A stretch of 64,000 nt of DNA from Flabesymbios commensalis (lineage: Eukaryota; Annelida; Polychaeta; Terebellida; Flabelligeridae), in contig OZ024903.1 of the NCBI GenBank assembly GCA_964017125.1, forward strand, positions 58,640,562 through 58,704,561, written 5' to 3'. The notes below the pieces were generated by a model, which was given only the letters and a program-made list of their open reading frames with translations, had not been told where the DNA came from and made no database searches. Shown here piece after piece: positions 12,540-22,300 of the stretch (position 1 is its first letter; the number at the start of each line of letters is the position of its first letter). Position numbers and translations under genes: made by a program.

Positions 12540-13138
12540 TTTCGGAGAAGATCTTGGATACCCATGGGGAGATTTCTTTGATATTGCACGCTCATATCTC
12601 TTAGGGTGTGTAGATCTGCCTTTAGGGGTTAGACCATTGACCTAGTCTTGACCCTAATCTCTCGTCCAAAACAGCTTTATTTATTTTAAAAGTGCTGATA
12701 TCTGGCAAACTGTGCAAGATAGCTAGACCATTATAAAACAAAATGTGTTATAAAACAAAATGTGCGGTTTCAGGTGGGTAAAGGCATATGCCCTAAAATA
12801 TTTCAAGTCGATCAAATTCAAAGTGACCGACTATCGGCCATTATTGACTTTGATATGTGTAATATCTGGAAAACCGTGCCAGATAGCTAGACCATTAATA
12901 CAAAACAAAATGTGCGGTTTTCCCGTTTCAGGTAGTGATGTGCCAATTGGTTCAAAGTCATAATGGCCGTCTACCGGCCATTTTAAATTCATATGCATCA
13001 CATCATATGCGTGATATCTGACAAACCGTGTCACATAGTTAGACCATTACTATAAAACAAAATGTGCGGTTTTAGGGAGTAATACAATGTCAACTGGATC
13101 AAATTCAAAATGACCAACTTGCATCTCCATGTGGAGGT
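12540..13138. repeat. Diverged tandem repeat, about 130-160 bp unit
   Basis: Three units begin near 12695, 12858 and 13011. Each contains GATATCTG, TAGACCATTA, AAAACAAAATGTGCGG and a GTCAAATTC-like stretch. The 12540-12690 lead (CCATGGGGAGATTTCTTT) recurs near 59320, so the array may be the tail of a dispersed element. Confidence 0.7.
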
Positions 13139-13142
13139 CTCA

Positions 13143-13465
13143 GAAGGATGGATGGATGAATGGATGTTTTATGCCATTTTGTTTTATGCCATTTCGCGCA
13201 CATAGCCCTACCTAAGCTGGGCCAGTAGAACACATGAGAACCCCGTGAGATGAATTGGATGATTACGTCCTCCAGACACAGGATTCAAACATCTTTGAGG
13301 TCTAGAACGATAGGCCTACATCTCGGTCACGGACACTCGCCACAATATCGAATCTTCAGCCACGCTGGGGCTAACTTCATCCAAGAAAAACAACTTTTGA
13401 CAGTTTCTTTTTCTTGTTAGATCACACAGTGAAGCGCTAACAAAATCTGCATATCTGGGGTCGAA
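13143..13465 (-). mobile_element. tRNA-derived SINE copy with (CATC) tail
   Basis: Minus strand: a head like that at 7520-7702 (CGTGACCGAGATGTAGGCC), a body with CTGGCCCAGCTTAGG, and a terminal CATCCATTCATCC tail. The 13345-13465 part may be the linker and decayed first head. The B box is damaged. Confidence 0.6.
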
Positions 13466-13571
13466 TCCTCTGTGAATAAAATAATTTCGGTGATGATATT
13501 ATTCTATGTAAGATTTAAGTTATTAATGATGAAACCTGCAATATACTCAACAATAAATTATGTATAGGCCT

Positions 13572-13680
13572 CCCAGCAAAGACAAAATAATATTGATCCG
13601 ATGTTGATTTATTGTTGTACGGCCCACTGTTTACGACGCTGGCCCGGAATTATGCCAACACCGGGTCAATGTCGCGTGTA
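13572..13680. repeat. Hairpin element copy
   Basis: CCCAGCAAAGACAAAATAAT start, centre GGCCCACTGTTTACGACG, and a partial right arm ACACCGGGTCAATGTCGCG. Confidence 0.6.
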
Positions 13681-14136
13681 TATTATATAAGCATAGAAAA
13701 AATCATACCCCGATTACTAATTATAATACAGTTTTAATAGAGATCCCGTCTATAAGTCGCTATGGTGAGATTCCTGGGTTTAAGCTATCATTTAATGCTC
13801 TAGTACCGAGATGGCTATAGTCTGGACACGTTTTTTTAGTCAGGGCTTATAATATAACAGATACATCTGATGCTACTTGGGCTGCCAGCGTGTGCATTAT
13901 GGGTAAAAAAGACACATATCAGTGTCTCGCCCCACACTGTCAGTGATATATCATTTCAGAAAACATACAAAACTAAATGTAGATGTGAATGTGGAGAATT
14001 TTCTTTTTCAACAACAAAAACTAATTATGTCGATTTTGAAATGTTTTTGACATGTATGTAGTTCGTGACATCTTCTTGACAAAACACATGCTTAAGGATT
14101 TACAATAAGATCTGATTTAATTAGCTCGTCGTGCTT
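13681..14136. other. No gene recognised
   Basis: A 63-codon frame at 13870 is not supported by any domain. Confidence 0.4.
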
Positions 14137-14235
14137 CCAAGTGAACAAGAGACGTTGAACCATTGTTGGTTCAATGTTGGGCCGGCGTCGGAGACGGCGG
14201 GCCAACATTGAACCAACAATGTCTCGTCTTTGCTG
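14137..14235. repeat. Hairpin element with compensated arms
   Basis: CATTGTTGGTTCAATGTTGG faces CCAACATTGAACCAACAATG. The ATTGTTGG variant occurs in both arms. The right arm lacks about 8 bp next to its GTCTCGTCTTTGCTG end. Confidence 0.8.
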
Positions 14236-14820
14236 ACTTCATGCTTCAGAATTTTAGGTTACGTGGTTTAAATCATTTGCTTATTTTGTGGTTCCTGACA
14301 TTTGCTATGAGTATTATGTAATATTTTAGAGGATAATAGTTCAACATCTGACTATGTTTAACAAAGGAGAGTTATTTAATCATTTCTTGCTACACATCCC
14401 TTGTGGTAGGCCCACCTTCAAATGAACGTGATATTACATAGTGAAGTCTTCTTACGACATTCCTCTTTTGAGTCCTACTAACTTTAACCTCTTACTAAAC
14501 TTTGACTTAGATATCCCAGGGATATTTAAATATATAAATTATCTGCACTAGTCTCTATAGCTCAGTCGGATTGAATACCAACATCATGGGTAAAGCGCTA
14601 CAAATGCTCAAATGTATTACAACGTTCAGATTCTGCTATGGTGATAAACATCCTACATGCCTATAAATCAATCCATCTTATTTAATTTTCGGACGGTGTA
14701 TCACGGATCTGATACAGATTCAGTCGGATTACGCCTACTCTACTCTGTTGTCATTATTTTATCGAAAACGGACATAGATCTAAGTCTATCAGTTGTGCAT
14801 AGACCTAGATCTACGTTTAA
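14236..14820. other. No gene recognised
   Basis: A tRNA-like TATAGCTCAGTCGG at about 14556 has no B box and is not called. Confidence 0.4.
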
Positions 14821-15580
14821 ATCGACACAATCAGGCTGAAATCATCAACAAATCTGTATATTTATTTTGGCTTCTCAATATGACCATTAACATGATTAAG
14901 AAGCCAAAATATATATTTTTTTACATTATGATGTAAACATGTCTATACACTAGAACTGCGTAAGTTTTTAAAAAAAATTGTGTTGCGTTTTTCCCAGTTG
15001 AGTGAGATAAAAAGACGAAATTCTCGTATTTCTTATTTTGAACATGCATGTCCGAAATAAGAAATCAGGAATTTCGACTTAAAGAGACTGGCCCAGGTCT
15101 AAAATCATCAAAAAATGCTTCTTAATATGACCATATGATGTAAACATGTGCATAGACTAGAACTGCAAAAGTTTAGTTTTTTTTCTGCTGCGCATTTACC
15201 AGTTAGGCTAGATATAGAGACGAAATTCATGTATTGCTAATTTTTGACATGGTTGTCAATAAATGGAAATCAGGAATTTCGTCTCTATATCTAGCCTAAC
15301 TGGTGAATGCGCAGCACAAAAATTAAAAACTTTTGCAGTTTTAGTCTATGCACATGTTTACATCATATGATCATATATAAAAGCCAAAATACAATCACCG
15401 ATTTTTTTATGATTTTAGACTGGGCCAGTCCCTTTAAGTGGTAAATGCGCAACACAAAAGTTAAAAAACTTCTGCAGTTCTAACGGTAGTCTATGGACAT
15501 GTTTACATTATATGGTCATATCGGGAAGGCAAACATAAAAATACTGATTTTTTGATGATTTTAGCCTGACTGTGTCGCCT
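14821..15580. mobile_element. TTAA-flanked palindromic MITE (CGACACAATCAGGC type) carrying a nested relative
   Basis: TTAA at 14817-14820 and 15581-15584 bracket ends ATCGACACAATCAGGCT and AGCCTGACTGTGTCGCCT. A second palindromic element (15083-15433) sits inside it. TTAA duplication is typical of piggyBac and Kolobok superfamilies; which one is unknown. Confidence 0.75.
15083..15433. mobile_element. TTAA-flanked palindromic MITE (AGGGACTGGCCC type), nested
   Basis: It is bracketed by TTAA at 15079-15082 and 15434-15437. The ends are AGAGACTGGCCCAGG and CTGGGCCAGTCCCT. Long complementary arms contain CATATGATGTAAACATG and a duplicated CGAAATTC/GAATTTCG core. Confidence 0.8.
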
Positions 15581-16190
15581 TTAATGGAGAAGTTTGATAC
15601 AAGCTAGAAAAAAGAACGATCATGGATAGACCATGTTGAAAATGATGGACTGAGTCTGTCCTTCCTAGGAGAAGAGAAGGATTAATGGGCCACGCCAGGG
15701 ACACCTCCCTGGTCACACACTGTGATTGTAGGCCTAGTCGCCAGGTGGCCTGAACAGCATCACAGGTGGCGCTGTGATACTATGCGCGCGTGCGTAATCA
15801 GTCGTTTACGATCCCCGAAACCTTTTATTCTGTGACAATGTGAGAGATGTAACACTTTGAACGCCTAAACGTAAAAACTATGGATTCACAAATCCATGTC
15901 CAACTACTTGATATTTGTGGTTTCTTTCACAAGGGGCCGATACGATGCATGTAAAATATATTGACTCATCAAAATGATAACAACATGAATATAAAATTGT
16001 AGGCTTGTTTATTATACCTTTGCCGAATCTACATTCTGGACCCATCCCTTGACCTGCTTGCATAATCTAATCTGTATTATACTGTGGGTGTCACAATAAT
16101 CTTGACCTGATCTATCCTTTTTATCTGTTTTCCCATTTATATTTCATCCTGATTTGCCATTGTCTGACCTTTCCTATTTTATGTTTTCAG
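15581..16190. other. Upstream of the first recognised NGFR-like exon
   Basis: Presumably intron, because the exon at 16191 begins in mid-protein. No signal-peptide exon or promoter was identified here. Confidence 0.5.
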
Positions 16191-16328
16191 ACTGTGGCTG
16201 CTATCTCTTGTAAACCTGATGAATATAACATGAACGGAGTGCTCTGCTGTGGGATGTGTCAACCAGGCCGCGGGGTGTTCACGCCATGTTCAGCAGAAAA
16301 TAACACTGTCTGTGAACAGTGTGAACAG
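16191..16328 (+). CDS. NGFR: NGFR-like exon: CRD1
   Basis: This 138-bp exon follows a pyrimidine-rich acceptor (ATGTTTTCAG) and ends at the donor CAG|GTCAGT, with phase 0 at both ends. It encodes 46 residues with cysteines at 7, 19, 20, 23, 33 and 41, plus C44, which opens CRD2. The adjacent CC pair and the ENNTVCEQC end match CRD1 of p75NTR, including the glycosylation sequon. The open frame runs past the donor, but the extension has no cysteines and is taken as intron. The upstream exon with the initiator and signal peptide was not identified. Confidence 0.88.
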
Positions 16329-19300
16329 GTCAGTGCTCAAATTGGGGGAAAACACAAAATAGGTACGCCCGATTTCACAAAAATGGTCACAATGAGAGTA
16401 ATTTTTGTGTAAGGAAAAAAAGTTAAATAACAGGATCACTACTTACTTTATCTTGCTAAAAATATACTATTTGTTAGGTTAGATACGTCGCAGACAATAA
16501 AGTTACCATCATAGGGATTGCAATCAACTTTTATACTTTAAAAGTAAAATAATACCTCAATAAATTCACTTTTAGGACGGAAAGTTTTCCCGGTAATTTA
16601 CAAACACATATAATGGAGAGACAAATGATAATTGAAGAATTTTTTTGTTTTTTTTTCAATTGTACATGACATGGTACTGGTGATAATTTAAAAGCTAAAA
16701 CAGACGCCCTAATCTAGTGGTCAAATTAACGGTTCCGTTACGTCCAATTTTGATCAGGATATCACAATTTTCAAAATGGCCACTGCCGGCGAGATACGTA
16801 TTTGATGCAGTCATGCTGCTCCACATAGCATAATTAGCTGTGCCTCGTTTAAAACAATGATGGTCTGTGTCACTGTGTGTGCTCAAACGCCGTAGGCCCT
16901 ATCTTCATTTTAGTTGAAACAATTGGAATGCAATAATTATTTGTCGAACATTCGTCTATTCACAATAGCACACAATGGGACTAACATTGACACAGCTCTG
17001 CGCCGAACATTTAGGCGTGATGACAAGATGGTGACCTTTGCTAGGCATAGTCAGATCTATGTCGATTCGAATAACTTCAATCAAAGTCCGAAGATATAAT
17101 TATTGTTTGTGGGACACCACGTGGTGTATGCGATGGGTCCGGGAAAATGTACATACCACTCGCCTTGACGAAATTACTATTTACACAAATCAAATCTATA
17201 AAAATCACAAAGTAGGCCTAAGAGACTAAATTATCAGCTAGCCCATGCAATGCATATGAACCACATCGAGCAGGCTGGGTCTGCAGAAATGTGAATGTGT
17301 AGGTCTATAATAATATATGGCTCATTCTATCATGTAAGCTTATAAACATTTTAAAGTAACGTCGCTCCAACGTCTTCGAGGTTGGTCCAACATTTTATAA
17401 ATGTTATACAAATGTTTTGTGTTTGCCGGGAAGCCTAATTAGTGTGCAGATACGAGAATGGGTTGACACACAGATATAATAATTATGTACTATCAAGGAA
17501 AATAGAATCTACTTCTCTTTTCCTTTGTATTATCAATTATGCCCTATTTCTGCGCTGTTCCACATTTGTATTTCACTCGTTTCACCAGTGTATCTACTGT
17601 ACTGTGACACCCACTGATAAGTCAGTGTACATCTGTACCTACAGGTGTAACCTGCTTATCTCGTGATCATATTAATGGTAGAAAAATATTAACCACTATC
17701 ATTATTGCTCTTTTTATCTTTATAAACACCTTTTATCTTTATTACCATTATGGTAATAATTTGAGAATAGGGTGCCTATTCCCTAAGCATCCATAATAAT
17801 CACTCAATATCACCTTCTTGTAGCCTATAATATTGCTTTTGAATCTGCTCTATTTCATATTGCATAATATACCCCCAAATGATCCATGATAAATATGATA
17901 AATAACAAACTGCATTAAAAGTGCACTGTGAGTATCAGTTCTCTCCTCAATCACCAGATGTCCCTAGTGGTCAGACTTTCAAACAATTAATATTATAGAT
18001 ATCCTAGCGCAGTGATAACGACAGCGACATGGACAGGGAATTCTGCAAACACTTCATAGGATTAAATTAGATTATTTACGTTTTCATTCCAATTGATCTC
18101 AAATAATTGTGAAAAATGCGCATACACACCGTCTGCTGCTTGAACGATATGTTGCTGGATAGTTATATTAGTGTATATTCTGTGGAAAAGTATAGCAATA
18201 ATCTGATAATGCCTACTTTATAATGCGTGGTATTTAACCCTTTAAGCCCTCACTATGCATTAAAGCATCATTCTACATCCCTGAAATCAGACTTAATTTT
18301 CCAACAACTAGGTGTTTTAAAATGAACATTTTCATGAAACTAGTTTAACAATACATGGCAATTTTCTTCAATTTCCCACCCAATTCAAATCATCTTCATC
18401 CACTACAAGTCGAGAATTGCGATAGCAATTCGCGGCTTGTAGTGGATGAAGATGACAATGGTAAACTCGGGATTGAAAGGGTTAAAAATCCATTTGGAAA
18501 CATGGGGGACAAAACCATGTTATTCAATTCCTGCTAAATTCATGAAGTTTCATAATAATTAAATACGCAATTGTTATAGATTGCTTAAGCATTCTATTTT
18601 GAAAATGATACAATGGATTTTGTGCATTATCAGCAGCTGTAGCCTATATTATGGGGCCTGGTGCTGTCTCCACAACCACAAAGACCCAATGGGATGATCA
18701 TTGAGCTATTATTTGCCAGATGTCCCCACGGAAACTCAAGTTATCAGGTCCGCCTGCACAGAGCGGGGAAGAAATCGATAGTGATTTACATATTATAGCC
18801 CCCACCATGTAATAAAATAATAATACATACAACTGATCAATATAGTCTGTCATCACGCGTGAATAAAGTTCCCAGACAGTAATAATAATAAATGTGTGTA
18901 TGATGTGCAAAATACGATCTAAATGCGCGTCAGCATCAACTAAGGACGTCATGTTCAACCCTTCAAGCGCGGGGGCCGTCTTTATACGTCAGATTCTGAC
19001 GTATAAAGACGGTCCCCGCGCTGAAAGAATTAAAGTACATCAATACAGCGCCATTGAGTCCCAATATTGTTGAGAGATACTAGTGCTATAGAAGTCATTA
19101 TATTATATTATATTATATAAGTATGTAATATAATAATGGCCGTACATCCATAACATAGGTACTCTAATGAATCAGAAAGAGCTAAATAAGATGTTTATGA
19201 TAATTTCAAATTAAAAAAACCCTTTGATCTCCATGGTCTATATAAAAATATTTGAGCGTTGTAAGGTTTAAACTTGTTGCTCCGTTAACATCAGATCGTC

Positions 19301-22300
19301 AGAAGATTCCGCCTACATGTGCCAGCGATAGTACTGTGCTTGCTAACAAAGTGTCAGCCTTCTTCCGCGGTAATTAAGGTCACCAAGATTCGATAACATG
19401 ACACCAAAGGAACCCAGGATCCCCTTACCTGAGGTGCACTGCAGCACTGAACTCCTTTCAAGCGGTGTCGGAAGCAACTATTCGAAAAGTAATACTAAAA
19501 TCATCAACAAAACCATTAACTATGGACCATGACTACCTCTGTGTTAAAGAGGCTACTTAATACATAGCTAAATGACTTTTTGCTATCGGCCTGTGTCCCC
19601 GTCTGCCTCAAATCTGCTGCTTCAACTCCACTCATTAAAGGTTTAGTCAACTGTTAAATATGCGGGACATGGGTCCCCCAGAATGCAATAGTGCTCGTTG
19701 GTATACCATAATAGTACTATATGCATTTAATGCCACATTAAGAGCAAGTACACAAGTCATAGCAAGTTCATATACTTGAGCGACATCTATGAGTTAATAA
19801 GTTAACCCTTTCACCGCGGAAATATGACGTAATAAATTGCCTGAGCGCTCAATTAATTCTTAGCTACATGGGCGTTGGATTTGAAAGCTGACTGTTTGTA
19901 TTACTGCGGGAACTCGAAACAGTTGACCCCCCAAGCATGTATTGACATGGGGGCTTTCCCAGCAAACGTTGTACACTCACCCAATGTTGGTTCAATGTTG
20001 TGCCAGCGTCGCAGTCATTGGTCTAGCATTAAATCAGCGTTGGGTGAGTGTCTCGTGTCAATTTACCAATCACCCTTTTTCTCAGTCTTTGACCAATTTT
20101 GAGCTATTTAGCATTATTATTAAATAATCTTTTATTCATTTATACACAATGTAAATCATTAAATAATTAAAAATTAAAATTAAACTTAAAATAAGAAATT
20201 TTAATATATAAAACTGAGAAAGCGATTCATTAGTGGCGCAAATATGATTTTGCATGCTATCAAAAATGAAAAAAAATTATCCTAATTTGTTTTCTGTCCA
20301 TTGCGCAACCCTGTTTTTATCAAACATTATGACAAAGCATCGCAAACGGATGATCAACCTCAGTAATTCAAAAATAATGTTACTTAAGCCCTAGGTAGAT
20401 TCAAAATATCAAAATAAACCATGACATTTTGGCTGACACCACTTGTGTAGAATATTGCTGATTTAGCAATTCACCAGGGGGCTCTGGCGTCGGGATATCT
20501 TTAGAGTTAGAGCCCCCTGGTGAATAGTTCCAGTTTCACTGGGATTCAGAAAACCGTTGCCATTTTGGTGTCATATATGATTGCTAATGCTGGGCCAATA
20601 TCTCCTATCAATCAACTTAAGGTTGGCTGTCTTTCTCATGCATAGGTATTACGTTATTAAATCTTTAAAATAAAATAATAGTCCTGGGGGGGGGGGGGGG
20701 GCTACACACTCTGTACCGGCTTAGCTTATATTAATATGAGGATTGCATAACATAACCCGTGTTTTTGTTTTGCAGTCCCCATCATTTGTGCTATCTGGTA
20801 GCCTATTTAAACTAAGATCGTACTTGTGTGTAGTCGCAGCTCTGATAGCTCATCCCACAAACAAAATGTTAATATGAATACTTTACTTTCGTGTTTTTGA
20901 TGACATATCACGAATTATGAGCCTATCCCACATCTTAAGTTTGGTCGTATCTGAACTCTCTCTTTTTTTTTATTTAAATGCATTTTTTAAAGATAAATCC
21001 TAACTTTTCCAATGAAATAAATCTTGAGATTCTTAGTGAGATGGGCTCCAGACCCCAGATTCGAGGGCAATACGAGGATCAAAATGTCAACTTTTATTAT
21101 TGAACAGTTATTTTAGCTTCTAATTGTGTTATTTGATCATTTTGTTACAGGGTGCATCATACTCTGGTGAGATGAGCCATATAGACACATGTCACCCCTG
21201 CCGCCTGTGTCCCCTTTATAGTCACGTGACACAGGTGTGTAACACTACGCATGACACACAGTGTGAATGTGACCGGAACTACTTCTTTGATAAGGCTATA
21301 GGAGGCTGTCGCCCCTGTGAGTCGTGTCCTATGGGATTTGGCGTGAAGAAGCAATGTAACTCCACGCAGAACACTCAGTGTGTGAGGTGTCCTCAGGGCA
21401 CGTTCTCAGACCGCAGGGGAAGTATGGGGTGTGGATCATGTGCCCTCTGTGGAGAGAACCAACTCATGTTACAGATGTGTAACTACATACAGGATACTAT
21501 ATGTGTCGGTAAGTAGAAAACTAATATATATATAAAAGAGTAAAAAAAGCAAACAACAGCCATTTGTGGAAAAAAAACTACTTAGCAGGCTTACTTCTCT
21601 ATGCAACCACTGGAAGGTTTTTGTGTGTGTTGCATTGTAAAGGGTTATTTGTATTATGTAAAGTAAAGGGTTATTTTTAAAGATCGATATTATGCCCTGT
21701 TTTTATTTTATTTCTAAAGGTTTTCTGACTTGTCTAGACAAATATGTTTACTAATGCTACTGTCGTTATGATTCAGTCGAGAGTTTCTGTATTTAATCTA
21801 TACTAATAAGTATAATATGTTTGTCTTCATTTCAGACTTGCCGTCCATCCAGCCCACAGATTTGATGACTCCCATACCAGATGGAGCTGGTGGTAATGAG
21901 GCATCGTTCCGTGTCATCCCCATCTATTGCTCCATCCTCGGTCTAGTCGTGGTAGCCCTAGTCATATGCGTGTTTGTCAAAAACCACAGGCGACGGAAGC
22001 TAGCCAAACAACAGAAAAAGTCTCCAAACTATACATCCCCCGAGACGACCCCCTTTGACCCGGCAATGTATCAACATGGCTCTGATAGCGGCGTCTACAT
22101 GGAACACGATGCTACTAAACCAGGTCAGCAATAATATACAAACATAAAATAGACAATATTTAAGTTAATAATATCAGGGATATCTGTTATTATATCTGTT
22201 ATTTGAATGTAAATGTATTATCTGTTATTTGGATGCCAATATATTTGTTCGTTGTTTTGAAAGTGTGCAATTCGAACCACGATTATGTAAAAAAGTAACG

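Larger units (their letters stand above)
16329..21150 (+). other. 4.8-kb intron of the NGFR-like gene
   Basis: AT-rich intron between CRD1 and CRD2-4. It carries hairpins and MITEs at 17340, 18236, 18961, 19958 and 20470 and a 16-base G run at 20686-20701. No additional exon is needed for frame or domain continuity. Confidence 0.75.

Noticed and set aside
14552-14625. tRNA gene candidate
   Set aside because: An A-box-like TATAGCTCAGTCGG is present, but no B box and no cloverleaf pairing.
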